Positions 41,835-52,800 of a stretch of DNA of 64,000 nt are shown one piece after another. The number at the start of each line of letters is the position of its first letter. The first letter of the stretch is position 1. The notes beneath the pieces were generated by a model. The model did not search any database, had not been told where the DNA came from, and worked only from the letters and a program-made list of their open reading frames with translations. This DNA comes from Gracilibacillus timonensis (GTDB lineage: Bacteria; Bacillota; Bacilli; Bacillales; Amphibacillaceae). The stretch lies in the NCBI RefSeq assembly GCF_900086715.1, contig NZ_FLKH01000012.1, positions 1,116,001 through 1,180,000 of the forward strand, read 5' to 3'. The position numbers and the translations under genes were made by a program.

Positions 41835-42608
41835 TCATATATCCATTATCCCATAATGAAATAATGATGTTTTTCTTTTTAATTGTGTAAAACCAAACTG
41901 AACAAACCGTTTACTCTGCCAATGGTCTTTCAAAACAACTCGTCTGCTTGCTACTCGTTTGGCCTCTTCTATCGTTAGCTCTGACAAGCTATTCGACAGC
42001 ACGGTTCCTTGAAGTGCTTGGATATGGATTGATTCGGTAATGGTTTCGGTAAACATGGGATCAAAATAAACGACATCATAACTGTTGTCTGGAAGTGTCT
42101 GCAAATGCGATAAATGCTCAAGACCGATTACTTCTATGCGACGCATCGCCTCATTTAATATTGGGAAACCGGTATCTAGTGTAGATAGTCCTTCTTTTAG
42201 TAAGATAGACAACGAGGCGCTCCCCTCTAATCCGGTAACCTTACCAGCCTCTCCTACTACCAGACTCGCAATCGTGCTATCACACGCTAGGCCTAAGGTA
42301 CAATCTAACAAGGACATTCCTGTCTTTAATCCCGTTGCGGAAATAAAGGTATCAGACTCCCCGTTGGCTATACGTTTTGCTCTGATCATTGCCAAACTGG
42401 GGTGAAAAAACACCTTTTCTGTTTGATGCAGGGGGGAAAGATACAGCTGATCACTCCCGACAACAAGCACATCCTGCTGATATTGTCTTTTCAAGGCAGT
42501 GATCGAATCCTTCTTGCGCGTTACATAATGGAGGTTATATTGGTTGGATAACTGCCGTGCTCGCTCCGTTAAACTGGCCTTCGTACGTCCTGCTGTTGTT
42601 ATAATCAT
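41835..42608 (-). CDS. class I SAM-dependent methyltransferase (YpiP/RsmJ-like)
   Basis: 257 residues. The SAM-binding strand is MSLLDCTLGLACDSTIASLV (about 99-118), followed by VTGLEGSASL and VVYFDPMFTET, which stands where RsmJ and N6-adenine methyltransferases carry DPMF/DPPY. The RsmJ resemblance suggests methylation of a guanine in 16S rRNA, but B. subtilis YpiP is uncharacterised as far as I know. The first 60 residues are an extra N-terminal domain. It lies just upstream of the racemase gene. Confidence 0.78.
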   Translation of the reverse strand: MIITTAGRTKASLTERARQLSNQYNLHYVTRKKDSITALKRQYQQDVLVVGSDQLYLSPLHQTEKVFFHPSLAMIRAKRIANGESDTFISATGLKTGMSLLDCTLGLACDSTIASLVVGEAGKVTGLEGSASLSILLKEGLSTLDTGFPILNEAMRRIEVIGLEHLSHLQTLPDNSYDVVYFDPMFTETITESIHIQALQGTVLSNSLSELTIEEAKRVASRRVVLKDHWQSKRFVQFGFTQLKRKTSLFHYGIMDI

Positions 42609-42673
42609 TGCCTCAGTTCCTCTTTATTATTTATCACGACTATTATACCTATCAGTCTGGCTGACATGATTTT

Positions 42674-43252
42674 TCACTTGATTAGCTTCCCCCTAAACAC
42701 ATAAGCCTCTTGGTACCCCTGCAATACCCCTATATGCTGATCTGGCTCTGTAAAAAAGGATTGGTTTATCCCACTAACGGCACCTTCTTGATCTACATAA
42801 GCCAGTACGGCAAATACTGCCTGTTCATTCCATGTTTCTTGCGGAAAGGTATTTTGTGAAATAAGATAATCCTCTCGTTCTCCCTCCCCCGTCAGTTCGA
42901 AGGTGACACTGCCACTGGAACCCTCGTCTATCATGGCCATCGCTCCAGTTGGCGTGTAGGCGAGTTCAGACATCGAAAACAAAATAGATCCCTCTCTGTT
43001 TTCAATATGACTAGATAATACATTCATTCTTTCTTCGACTAATTCCCCATTTTCATAGCGATCTACCCAAAGTTCGATCTCTTGATAGTCCTCGGTTAAT
43101 TGATAATCAAACACCGAGACATTATCAGAAAGGGCATTGATAATCAACTGCTCCCGATTGGTTAACTGGCTGGGTTCGATGCTGTTTTGTTCATTATCGG
43201 TACACGCGATTAGGAAACAAAAAGTAATCATCGCTACCATCTTTTTTAACAA
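42674..43252 (-). CDS. lipoprotein of unknown function
   Basis: 192 residues. The N-terminus (LKKMVAMITFCFLIAC) is a lipoprotein signal with lipobox LIAC, so Cys17 would be lipidated and the protein anchored outside the membrane. The mature part is acidic, with strand-rich segments (LTEDYQEIELWVDRYENGEL, GSVTFELTGEGERED, YVDQEGAVSG) and no recognised motif. It stands between ppaC and the methyltransferase gene. Function unknown. Confidence 0.65.
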   Translation of the reverse strand: MLKKMVAMITFCFLIACTDNEQNSIEPSQLTNREQLIINALSDNVSVFDYQLTEDYQEIELWVDRYENGELVEERMNVLSSHIENREGSILFSMSELAYTPTGAMAMIDEGSSGSVTFELTGEGEREDYLISQNTFPQETWNEQAVFAVLAYVDQEGAVSGINQSFFTEPDQHIGVLQGYQEAYVFRGKLIK

Positions 43253-43295
43253 TCGACTCCCCCCTGTTTTTCTCTAAATCATTGGGAAATAAGAC

Positions 43296-43330
43296 AAAGA
43301 CAGGTAATCCCTTGTCACCTGTCTTTGATC
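43296..43330 (-). terminator. likely terminator after ppaC
   Basis: AAAGACAGGT / ACCTGTCTTT (10 bp, 43296-43305 and 43317-43326). The minus-strand tail is only moderately T-rich. Confidence 0.6.
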
Positions 43331-43344
43331 ATGATGTTGGTCTG

Positions 43345-44268
43345 TTAAAATACGTTCTGCAAATTCGGAACGACTTGTTTCTTGCGGGAAACGACACCTG
43401 GTAGTGGAGCTGTTTGATTATCTAATGTCACATCAAAGGCAGCTTCTACCTTGGCAAGTTCATCCCCTGCTGCAAGTATGACGGAATCATTATTCAAGAT
43501 ATCTGTAATAACAAAAGCAAACAAGGATAGTCCTTTATCGGCAATGGTTTTCTCAATAACCGGTTCAATTTCTTGGCGGAGTGCTAACACGTCATTTATT
43601 TCCACGGTATTCACTTGAGCGATTTCTACTTTTTGACCATTCATATCAAATTCCTTGGCATCCATGGTAATCAGTTCTTGCGCAGATTTATCACTAAGAT
43701 CTGCACCTGCCTTAAGCATTTGGAGACCATAAGTTTCTGCGTCTACCCCGGCAATAACAGCTAGTTCTTTCGCAGCTGCTACATCTTGTTCCGTACAAGT
43801 AGGGGATTTGAATAATAAAGAATCAGATATGATGGCTGACAGCATTAAACCAGCAATATTCTGTTTCATTTCTACGCCGTGTTCTTTATATAGTTTGTTT
43901 AAAATCGTTGCCGTACAACCAACTGGCTCTGCACGATAATAAAGTGGATCTTTGGTTTCAAAGTTGGCGATACGATGGTGGTCAATAACTTCCAGCACTT
44001 GTACGCGATCAATATCATCAGCACTCTGCTGACTTTCATTATGATCCACCAAGATGACTTGATCTACTTCATCTGATACATTCTCTACCATACGTGGTGC
44101 TGCATGCTGGAACTGATCTAACGCGTATTGTGTCTCATTGTTAACCTCACCTAAACGAACAGCCTCTACATCTTCTCCCAAGGCCTGTTTCAACTCCGCA
44201 TACGCAATAGCTGAACAGATGGTGTCCGTGTCCGGATTCTTGTGTCCAAAAATTAATGTGTTTGTCAT
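43345..44268 (-). CDS. ppaC: manganese-dependent inorganic pyrophosphatase (family II)
   Basis: A 307-residue DHH-family enzyme splitting pyrophosphate to phosphate. Metal-binding motifs: [14 protein letters not shown] (about 7-20), ILVDHNE (about 73-79) and [10 protein letters not shown] (the DHH motif, about 94-103). The C-terminal domain ends in [11 protein letters not shown] (the SRKKQ substrate loop). No CBS insert is present, so it is the unregulated form. It lies 77 bp downstream of proA on the same strand. Confidence 0.95.
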   Translation of the reverse strand: MTNTLIFGHKNPDTDTICSAIAYAELKQALGEDVEAVRLGEVNNETQYALDQFQHAAPRMVENVSDEVDQVILVDHNESQQSADDIDRVQVLEVIDHHRIANFETKDPLYYRAEPVGCTATILNKLYKEHGVEMKQNIAGLMLSAIISDSLLFKSPTCTEQDVAAAKELAVIAGVDAETYGLQMLKAGADLSDKSAQELITMDAKEFDMNGQKVEIAQVNTVEINDVLALRQEIEPVIEKTIADKGLSLFAFVITDILNNDSVILAAGDELAKVEAAFDVTLDNQTAPLPGVVSRKKQVVPNLQNVF

Positions 44269-44345
44269 CTCTCCATACTCCTTTTTTCACTTGTGTTTGC
44301 AACCTATCGTACATTATACAGGAACTGTTGGCAAAGAAAAATAGT

Positions 44346-45590
44346 TTATTTGATTTGTCCATTTCCATACAATAAATATTTATTAGAGGTTAATGCTTCT
44401 AAGCCCATTGGTCCACGCGCATGCAATTTCTGAGTACTAATACCAATCTCGGCACCAAATCCAAATTCGAATCCATCAGTAAAACGAGTCGAGGCATTAT
44501 GATAGACGGCTGCGGCATCGACTTGATTCATAAAATCAACCACATGCTGCTCATTATCGGAAACAATCGATTCCGAGTGGGTAGTGCCGTATTGATTAAT
44601 ATGATCAATGGCTTCTTGAACTGATTCAACGGTTTTGATCGCCACAATGTAATCATTAAATTCTTCATAAAGGTCTTCTTCTGTAACTGGGTGGATATCT
44701 TCCCCATATTTTTGAGTGAAAGTATCACCGCGAATTTCTACATTCTTCTCTTGCAAGGCAGAAATTAACTTAGACAGGTGTTGTGCTGCCCAAATTCTAT
44801 CTACTAATATGGTCTCCACCGCATTACAAACAGATGGACGTTGTGTTTTTGCATTAACAGCCACTTCAATAGCCATCTGCACCTCTGCAGATTCATCAAT
44901 AAACAAATGACAATTTCCCGCTCCTGTTTCTAATACTGGTACCGAAGAATTGGCTACTACGGTGTCAATTAGATTTTTCCCACCTCTTGGGATTAGTACA
45001 TCGAGATAGTCATTTAATTGAAACATGTCAGAGGCTGTTTGCCGGCTTGTATCTTCGATTAATTGTACCGCACCGTCTGGTAAACTCGATTGCTTTAAGG
45101 CGTCGTGGATAACCTTCACCAACGCCGTATTGGAACAAATGGCAGATGAGCTACCGCGTAACAGTACGGCATTCCCTGTTTTCAAACACAGGCTGGCTGC
45201 ATCAATTGTTACATTTGGTCTCGCCTCATAAATCATGCCGACTACACCGATTGGCACACGTACTTTTTTTATAAGGAGACCATTTGGGCGTTCCCATTCC
45301 TCCATTACCTTACCAATTGGATCGGTTAATTCGGTTAACTGAACTAACGCATCAGCCATTTCTTCGATGCGTTGTGCATTTAAGACGAGTCTGTCGATCA
45401 AGGATTCACTTAACCCATTGTGACGACCATTATCGATATCACGCTGATTTTCTTGAACAATAAACTCTGTTTGTTTTCGTAATTCACTTGCCAAGATGAG
45501 CAATGCCTGATTTTTTTCCTTCGTTGTACTCGTCCCGAGGGCCGTTGTCGTACCCTTTACTAGTTGTGCCTTTTGTATTAAATCACTCAT
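44346..45590 (-). CDS. proA: glutamate-5-semialdehyde dehydrogenase (gamma-glutamyl phosphate reductase)
   Basis: A 414-residue aldehyde-dehydrogenase-fold enzyme reducing glutamyl phosphate with NADPH for proline synthesis. The catalytic Cys is in [13 protein letters not shown] (about 256), with [14 protein letters not shown] before it and [14 protein letters not shown] at the C-terminus, a ProA signature. Its start overlaps proB by 8 bp. Controlled with proB by the proline T-box. Proline matters as an osmolyte in halotolerant bacilli, but this T-box pair is the anabolic set. Confidence 0.95.
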   Translation of the reverse strand: MSDLIQKAQLVKGTTTALGTSTTKEKNQALLILASELRKQTEFIVQENQRDIDNGRHNGLSESLIDRLVLNAQRIEEMADALVQLTELTDPIGKVMEEWERPNGLLIKKVRVPIGVVGMIYEARPNVTIDAASLCLKTGNAVLLRGSSSAICSNTALVKVIHDALKQSSLPDGAVQLIEDTSRQTASDMFQLNDYLDVLIPRGGKNLIDTVVANSSVPVLETGAGNCHLFIDESAEVQMAIEVAVNAKTQRPSVCNAVETILVDRIWAAQHLSKLISALQEKNVEIRGDTFTQKYGEDIHPVTEEDLYEEFNDYIVAIKTVESVQEAIDHINQYGTTHSESIVSDNEQHVVDFMNQVDAAAVYHNASTRFTDGFEFGFGAEIGISTQKLHARGPMGLEALTSNKYLLYGNGQIK

Positions 45591-46710
45591 AGTAATACGC
45601 CTCCTTTATAGATAATACCAAGCGATCTCGATGAATCACTTCTGGCTTGCCTCGATCGGATTGCTTCATGGCTACCTTACTGGACTCTCCCTTGGCCTTG
45701 ATTAGTTCTTGGGAAGAGTAGTTCACCTGCCCTTTAGCAATTACTTTGTCATCAAAAACGACATCAACGACATCGCCAGCCATAAAATCACCTTCTACCC
45801 ATTTGATACCTGCAGGAAGTAAACTTCTGCCATCATGGATAACGGCTTCGCTGGCTCCCTTATCGATATGAAGCTTACCTGCCGGATTGGAATGGAAGGC
45901 AATCCACTGTTTTTGTTTACGATAGTTACTGGTTAAATCTTCGCCAATATACGTCCCGTCTCCCCGGTTTTCCATAATGTTTAGTAACTTATTTTTCCCT
46001 GATCCTGTTCCGACAAATACCTTCACACCAAGGGAAAGGGCCGTTTTTGCTGCCAGTAGTTTTGACTTCATCCCCCCTGTGCCAAACTTCGATCCGGAAT
46101 CGGTGTTGGTTTGCTGGACAATATGCTCCGATAAACGATTCAAACGGTCATAGCGTTTAGCGGAGGGATCTGTGTTCGGATTCTTATCGTATAATCCGTT
46201 AATATCTGTAAGAATAATCAAAAAATCGGCGTGTACCAGTCCACTGACCAAAGCAGAGAGCATATCATTATCCCCAAAGGTTAGTTCATCAATAGCTACC
46301 GTATCATTTTCATTAATAATAGGAATAACATCACGTTTTAATAATTCGGTTAGCGTAGAAAAAACATTGCTGTACTGCATCTCATTACGGAAGACATCCT
46401 TGGTTAAGAGCAGCTGGGAAGTAACCATATTATATTTCCTAAATTCGTCAGTATAAGCTTGAATTAACAAGCCCTGCCCTACAGCAGCTGCTGCTTGTCT
46501 GCCAGCTACTGTGACAGGTCTTGTCGGATAACCCAAGTCAAAGAAACCAGCGGACACCGCGCCGGAAGAGATCAGAATGACCTCGACATTTTGTTTTTTT
46601 AGTGCAGCAATAGCTGACGTATGTTCCTGCAGTTTTAATAAGTCTAAACCACCATTTTTGTTGGTTAACGAACTACTGCCAATTTTCACCACAATTCGTT
46701 GCTTTGCCAT
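45583..46710 (-). CDS. proB: glutamate 5-kinase
   Basis: The start at 46710 ([16 protein letters not shown]) has AAAAGGCGTG at a suitable distance; the GTG at 46719 is too close to it. 375 residues: amino-acid kinase domain ([45 protein letters not shown]) followed by a C-terminal PUA domain (about 280-360). It phosphorylates glutamate, the first committed and feedback-inhibited step of proline synthesis. First gene of proBA, behind a T-box leader. Confidence 0.95.
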   Translation of the reverse strand: MAKQRIVVKIGSSSLTNKNGGLDLLKLQEHTSAIAALKKQNVEVILISSGAVSAGFFDLGYPTRPVTVAGRQAAAAVGQGLLIQAYTDEFRKYNMVTSQLLLTKDVFRNEMQYSNVFSTLTELLKRDVIPIINENDTVAIDELTFGDNDMLSALVSGLVHADFLIILTDINGLYDKNPNTDPSAKRYDRLNRLSEHIVQQTNTDSGSKFGTGGMKSKLLAAKTALSLGVKVFVGTGSGKNKLLNIMENRGDGTYIGEDLTSNYRKQKQWIAFHSNPAGKLHIDKGASEAVIHDGRSLLPAGIKWVEGDFMAGDVVDVVFDDKVIAKGQVNYSSQELIKAKGESSKVAMKQSDRGKPEVIHRDRLVLSIKEAYYYE

Positions 46711-46739
46711 CTCATTCACGCCTTTTATTATGGATGCTA

Positions 46740-46985
46740 AAAGCCCTCCTCATCCTTGATTATAAGGACGAAAAGGGCTAATTCCGCGGTACCACCTTGT
46801 ATTGATCATCATGTGACGATCCTCTTAAGCTCGCTAACGCCGAGTAACGGTTAAGTTTACGCTTAACAGTTCATAGAGCAGGTTCATTGATCTAGCGGGC
46901 GATGGAACCTTTCAGCCGGTGGATTCCATTCTCTGCATGCCATAGCATCAACTAATGACTCTAATCATTACTTTTGGATATAGTT
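46740..46985 (-). promoter_or_regulatory. T-box leader of proBA (proline-specific candidate)
   Basis: On the minus strand the leader has the T-box core AAGGTGGTACCGCGGAA (complement of 46782-46798), followed by the terminator AGCCCTTTTCGTCCTT / AAGGATGAGGAGGGCT with a TTTT tail (46740-46778). Upstream is a long Stem I region; GAACCTGC near 46885-46892 may present CCT (Pro) as specifier. Uncharged tRNA-Pro would stabilise the antiterminator and turn proBA on. The T-box call is firm; the exact specifier is inferred. Confidence 0.9.
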
Positions 46986-47032
46986 TCTATCATTATAGCC
47001 AATTTCGCACGATATCTCAAGCATTATTTTTC

Positions 47033-48112
47033 TTAAACAAAGCTGACGGACGTGGTCCAGTTGAATACGTCTTTTTCCGTGCCATATTGGATACCGGTAA
47101 GTGTATCATATAATCGTTTCGAGATTTCACCGATTTCGCCATTATTAATAACCATTTTCTCATTTCCCCAAGCTAATTCGCCTACAGGAGAAATAACGGC
47201 AGCCGTACCGGAACCGAAAGCCTCTTCTAGCTCTCCTTTTTGATAATAATCATAGATTTCTTCCATCGTGATACGGCGCTCTATAATGGGAAGCTCCCAG
47301 TACTTTAACAATTCAATAACGGAATCTCGTGTGACCCCTGCGAGGATACTACCGTTTAGCTCTGGTGTAATAATCTCGCCATTAATTTTAAAGAATACGT
47401 TCATGCTGCCTACTTCTTCGATGTATTTCTTTTCAACACTGTCTAGCCAGAGTACTTGTTCATAGCCTTCTGCAGAAACAACTTCTTGCGCTTTCAAACT
47501 GGCGGCATAGTTTCCGGCCGTTTTTGCTTCCCCGGTCCCGCCTTTCACTGTACGTGCATAACGACTCTCCACTGCAATCTTAACCGGGTTGATACCTGAT
47601 TCATAATAGGCACCAACAGGAGAAAGAATCACGATAAACTGGTAAGTAGCCGATGGCGATACACCCAAATATGGTTCTGTTGAAATAATAAAGGGACGAA
47701 TATACAAAGATGTACCCGGTGCGCTTGGTACCCAGTCTTGATCAATATGTACCAAGTGTTTAATGGCATTGATGCCAAATTCTTCGTCGATTTCAGGGAT
47801 GCACATTCTTTCGTTGGAATGGTTTAAACGCGCCATGTTTTTATCTGGACGGAACAACTTGATTTGACCTCTATCTGTTTTGTAAGCTTTTAAACCTTCG
47901 AAAACAGTTTGACCATAATGAAAAATGATCGATGCAGGATCCAAGACAATTGGCTGATACGGTACAATGCGCGGGTTGTGCCAGCCTTCCTGTGGTGAGT
48001 AGTCTTGGATAAACATGTGATCGGTGAAGTATTTTCCAAAAGAAAGCTGATCATCTTGAGGTTTTACCTTTGGATTTTCGTTTTTGATATAGGTGATGGT
48101 ATACTCTGACAT
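47033..48112 (-). CDS. ilvE: branched-chain amino acid aminotransferase
   Basis: A 359-residue class IV (fold IV) PLP transaminase, last step of Leu, Ile and Val synthesis and first step of their breakdown. FHYGQTVFEGLKAYK (about 64-78) and RPDKNMARLNHSNERM are the substrate region; the PLP Lys is in GGTGEAKTAGNYAAS (about 200); YIEEVGSMNVFF and GTAAVISPVG follow as in IlvE/IlvK. Length fits the long bacterial type. A single gene with no T-box seen upstream. Confidence 0.94.
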   Translation of the reverse strand: MSEYTITYIKNENPKVKPQDDQLSFGKYFTDHMFIQDYSPQEGWHNPRIVPYQPIVLDPASIIFHYGQTVFEGLKAYKTDRGQIKLFRPDKNMARLNHSNERMCIPEIDEEFGINAIKHLVHIDQDWVPSAPGTSLYIRPFIISTEPYLGVSPSATYQFIVILSPVGAYYESGINPVKIAVESRYARTVKGGTGEAKTAGNYAASLKAQEVVSAEGYEQVLWLDSVEKKYIEEVGSMNVFFKINGEIITPELNGSILAGVTRDSVIELLKYWELPIIERRITMEEIYDYYQKGELEEAFGSGTAAVISPVGELAWGNEKMVINNGEIGEISKRLYDTLTGIQYGTEKDVFNWTTSVSFV

Positions 48113-48320
48113 AAAAAAGACTCCTTATTTAAAAATTCTACATACCCTCTATTTTATTACTAAATGAGCAGTTATGACAACTATTTATTCTCGAAAAGCT
48201 GATAAATAACGCAAACCATCTTATCGGAGATAGTCAGAATGGTAGTTTTGATTTGATGTTTCCTTCAACGATTAAAAACCCATCCCCCACGGTTTGTTTG
48301 GCGGGAGATGGGTAGAGTCC
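48113..48320. other. intergenic region with the gltAB terminator
   Basis: This holds the ilvE promoter region and, at 48274-48313, the terminator of gltB. No other element seen. Confidence 0.5.
48274..48313 (-). terminator. intrinsic terminator after gltB
   Basis: On the minus strand ACCCATCTCCCGCC pairs with GTGGGGGATGGGT, followed by TTTTTAAT. Confidence 0.88.
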
Positions 48321-49817
48321 TTACATATTAGCGACAGATGGAAGTGTTGTTTGCCCCATTAAAAATTCGTCGACATGGCAAGCAACTTCTCTGCCCTCAT
48401 TAATTGCCCAGACAATTAAGCTCTGTCCGCGACGAACGTCACCGGCAGCAAAAACATGTTCTACATTTGTACGGAAGTCACCATACATTGCGTTTACCTT
48501 ATGGTTAGTTGTTTGCACATCAAAGGCATCTAAAACGGGTTGTTCCGCACCCTGAAAACCAATGGCGATCAAGACTAGTTGTGCAGGCCATACTTTTTCC
48601 GTGCCTGGCAATTCTTCAAAGACAAAGATGCCGTTTTCATCACGAGTTTTTTTCATGTCTATGGTGTGCAATTCTTTCAATTTGCCATTTTCATCCGTGA
48701 CAAACTTCGTCGTTTGAATGGAATACTGACGAATATCCTCTCCAAATGCTGCCTTTGCCTCCTTATGGGCATACTCTAGGCTAAAGACTTGTGGATAGGC
48801 CGGCCATTGATTCTCTTCTGCTCGTTTGATTGGGAGCTGAGGATGTTTACCGAATTGAACAATGCTTTTGGCACCTTGTCGCAGTGCCGTTGCGATACAA
48901 TCCGCACCAGTGTCTCCACCGCCAATCACAATCACGTCTTTTCCTTCTGCATTTAATTCTTGCTCTAATTTTACTTGATCATCCAATAATTTCTCTGTAG
49001 ACCTTGTGAGATAGTCCATCGCAAAACGTACTCCTTCTGCCTCGCGTCCTTCCAACGGTAAATCACGGTGTTGTTGAGCACCTGTACACAGAATAACAGA
49101 ATCATAGTCTTGTTTAATGGTATTTGCAGAAATATCTTTACCGACTTCCGTATTTAAAACGAAGTCAATTCCCTCTTGTTTCAATAAATGGATGCGGCGT
49201 TCCACTACGTCTTTATCTAACTTCATATTAGGAATACCATAAGTTAATAATCCTCCAGCACGATCTGCACGCTCAAACACTGTTACCGAGTGACCTGCCT
49301 GATTTAATTGATCAGCTGCCGCTAAACCAGCTGGCCCTGATCCAATAATGGCTACCTTTTTACCTGTACGATGTGATGGGATTCGAGGTTCTATCCAACC
49401 TTCTTCAAACCCTTTATCGATGATTTTCTGTTCGATATTTTTGATCGTTACCGCTGGATCATTAATCGCTACGGTACAAGAACCTTCACAAGGTGCAGGG
49501 CAAACTCTTCCCGTGAATTCAGGAAAATTGTTTGTTTTCATTAAACGATCGAGTGCCTCTTTCCACTTTCCTTTATAAACCAGATCATTCCATTCAGGGA
49601 TCAAGTTATAGATAGGGCAGCCTGATGTGGCACCTGCTATATCTGTTCCGATGTGGCAAAATGGCGTGCCACAATCCATACAACGTGCTCCTTGCGTCTT
49701 AGCTACCTCATCAGAGAAAGGAGCGGAGTATTCTTTCCAGTCATGAATTCTTTCTAAAGGATCACGTTCATTAGCTGTTTGACGTTCGTAATCCATAAAC
49801 CCTGTTGCTTTTCCCAT
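48321..49817 (-). CDS. gltB: glutamate synthase (NADPH), small subunit
   Basis: 498 residues (B. subtilis naming). The N-terminal part binds two 4Fe-4S clusters through CMDCGTPFC, GCPIYNL, and CPAPCEGSC; the remainder is a two-dinucleotide-domain flavoprotein with KVAIIGSGPAGLAAADQL (FAD, about 149-166) and VIVIGGGDTGADCI (NADPH, about 290-303). It feeds electrons from NADPH to the large subunit, which makes two glutamates from glutamine and 2-oxoglutarate. It starts 14 bp after the gltA stop. Confidence 0.95.
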   Translation of the reverse strand: MGKATGFMDYERQTANERDPLERIHDWKEYSAPFSDEVAKTQGARCMDCGTPFCHIGTDIAGATSGCPIYNLIPEWNDLVYKGKWKEALDRLMKTNNFPEFTGRVCPAPCEGSCTVAINDPAVTIKNIEQKIIDKGFEEGWIEPRIPSHRTGKKVAIIGSGPAGLAAADQLNQAGHSVTVFERADRAGGLLTYGIPNMKLDKDVVERRIHLLKQEGIDFVLNTEVGKDISANTIKQDYDSVILCTGAQQHRDLPLEGREAEGVRFAMDYLTRSTEKLLDDQVKLEQELNAEGKDVIVIGGGDTGADCIATALRQGAKSIVQFGKHPQLPIKRAEENQWPAYPQVFSLEYAHKEAKAAFGEDIRQYSIQTTKFVTDENGKLKELHTIDMKKTRDENGIFVFEELPGTEKVWPAQLVLIAIGFQGAEQPVLDAFDVQTTNHKVNAMYGDFRTNVEHVFAAGDVRRGQSLIVWAINEGREVACHVDEFLMGQTTLPSVANM

Positions 49818-49831
49818 TTTCCCTCTCCTTT

Positions 49832-52800
49832 CTATTTGGTTAGTACCTCTTCTGGGTCTTGTGCTACGGTTATGGTTCCATTTTTCTTTGCCATAAAAGC
49901 TTGATAACGAGCCTCTTCTTCTGATAAACCTTGAGCTATCAAGGCATCAATTTGCGCTAACATCTGCTTATATGCGGTTGGAATAACCTTGACAAAGCGT
50001 TTTGCCTCGTCTTCCCAATTATTTAATAGCACAGCAGCCTTCTCACTATTAGTATATTCGTGATGATTGATAACCATTTCTTTTACATGTTCGATTTCTT
50101 GCGTATTCGTTAATGACTCAAATTGAATCAGCTCATCATTGCATAGTGCCTTGAATTGTTCCAGATCACTTGGCAGAACATAGGCAATTCCTCCAGACAT
50201 ACCAGCTGCAAAATTTTTACCAACATTACCTAGAATGACGACACTTCCTCCTGTCATATATTCACAGCCATGATCTCCAACACCTTCTACAACGAGTTTT
50301 GCACCACTGTTTCTCACAGCGAAACGTTCTCCAGCATACCCTTGGATGTAACCTTCTCCTCTGGTTGCCCCATAGAAAGATACATTTCCGGCAATCACAT
50401 TATAGCTAGGGTTAATCGTAGATAGTTCTGACGCACGCACAATGATTTTCCCACCTGATAAGCCTTTACCAACATAATCATTGGCATCGCCAGTGACAGT
50501 CATTGTCATCCCAGATGGGATAAATGCTCCGAAGCTTTGACCGGCAGAACCCCTAAAATGCAGATTGATCGTGTCTTCTGGCAGTCCTTTTTCACCATGC
50601 TTCTTGGAAATCTCGCTGCCTACAATCGTACCAACCACTCGATTGGTATTTTGAATGGGATAAGAGGCCTCTAAAGCCTCACCGGTCTCAATCGCACGTT
50701 TTACTGCCGGAAGAATATGTGCTAAGTCCAAAGATTCCTCCAGACGGTGATCTTGTTCGGTGCTATTTCTGCGATGACCTTGTGGCTGGTACAGTAACGT
50801 TGCCAAATCTAAATATTTGGCTTTCCAATGCTGTCCTGCCCGTTCTGACACTTCTAATACGTCGGTGCGCCCGATCATTTCATCGATCGTTCGGAAACCT
50901 AATTCAGCCATAATTTCACGAACTTCTTCCGCAATAAATTGCATATAATTGATCACATGCTGTGGGTCACCACTAAACTTTTTACGCAATTCTGGGTTTT
51001 GCGTGGCCACTCCGACAGGACAAGTATCTTTATGACATACTCGCATCATGACACAACCAACTACGACAAGCGGAGCTGTGGCAAAACCATATTCTTCAGC
51101 ACCCAGTAAGGCCGCCATTACAACATCCTTACCTGTCAATAATTTTCCATCTGTTTCTAAAATGACACGATCTCGCAAGTCATTTAACATTAACGTTTGG
51201 TGCGCCTCTGCTAGACCCAGCTCCCACGGCAAGCCTGCATGCTTGATACTGGTCTTTGGCGAAGCACCGGTACCGCCGTCATAGCCAACGACAGAAATAA
51301 CATCGGCATTACCTTTTGCCACACCTGCTGCAATGGTACCTACACCCGATTTGGCTACCAGCTTCACACTGACACGAGCGTCTCGATTGGCATTCTTTAA
51401 ATCATGAATCAATTGAGCCAAATCCTCAATCGAATAAATATCATGATGGGGCGGCGGCGAAATCAAATCGACACCAGGAGTAGAACCACGCACATCGGCA
51501 ATCCAAGGATAGACCTTATCGGATGGCAGCTGACCTCCTTCACCAGGTTTTGCCCCTTGTGCCATTTTTATTTGAAGTTCTTTGGCGTGGACCAAATAAT
51601 GACTCTTGGCACCAAAACGTCCGGAAGCAACCTGTTTGATCGCACTGGAACGCAAATCGCCATTAGCATCCTTTGTAAAACGACCTGGGTCTTCGCCACC
51701 TTCTCCACTGTTGCTTTTACCACCTAAGCGATTCATGGCAATAGCTAACGTTTCATGTGCTTCTTTACTAATCGAGCCATAGGACATCGCTCCTGTCTTG
51801 AAACGTTTTACAATAGATTCTACTGATTCCACTTCCTCAATCGGGATGGACGTAGCTGGTTTAAAGTCCAGTAAATTTCGTAAAAAGCCAATTCGTTCTT
51901 TGTTTGCGGCCTTGGAAAATTTCTTAAATAAGTTGTAATCTCCACGTCTGCAAGCCCATTGCAGAGTATAAATCGTTGTTGGATTAAAGGCATGATGCTC
52001 TCCTGTTTTACGCCATTGAAAATCGCTCCCGGCATCAAGGGACGCAATGATTGCCTCTTGATAACCTGTCTGATGATGCATTTCTACTTCGCGCTGGATA
52101 ACATCTAAGCCAATACCATCAATCTGAGAAGCTGTTCCTGTGAAATAATCTGCTATCACCTGTTTACTAATCCCAACTGCTTCAAAAATTTGTGCCCCAC
52201 GATAACTTTGAACCGTAGAAATGCCGATTTTCGACATAATCTTGACGATGCCTTCTGTTGCTATATCAATAAATTTCGTTTGTATGGTTTGAATATCCGT
52301 TGCTAAACGATCTTGTAGAATCGCTTCATAATAGGTTTGATACACAAGGTAAGGATGAATAGCATCCACACCAAAACCTAAAAGGGCCGCAAAATGATGT
52401 ACTTCTCTTGATTCTCCAGTCTGAGCGATAATGCTCACTTTTGTACGGATTCCTTCACGAACTAAATATTGATGTAAACCGCTCACGGCTAATAAGGCTG
52501 GGATTGGTTTGTGATTTGCATCCAAGTTTTGATCACTTAATACAATAATATTTTTTCCTGCTTGAATCGCTATTTTTGCTTGAGTAAACACTCGTTTCAG
52601 TGCTGATTCCATATCATTAGTAAATAATGTATCAATTACTTGTGCGTCTAAACCGTCCATTTGATTGGTAGTAATTTTATGCAGTTGGTTATTGGACAAG
52701 ATCGGTGAATCTAAGCGAATACGCCTTACCTGCTGTTCAGATGGATGAAGCACATTACCCTCGCTTCCTAGCCAGGTTAGCATGGAAGTAACCAATTGTT

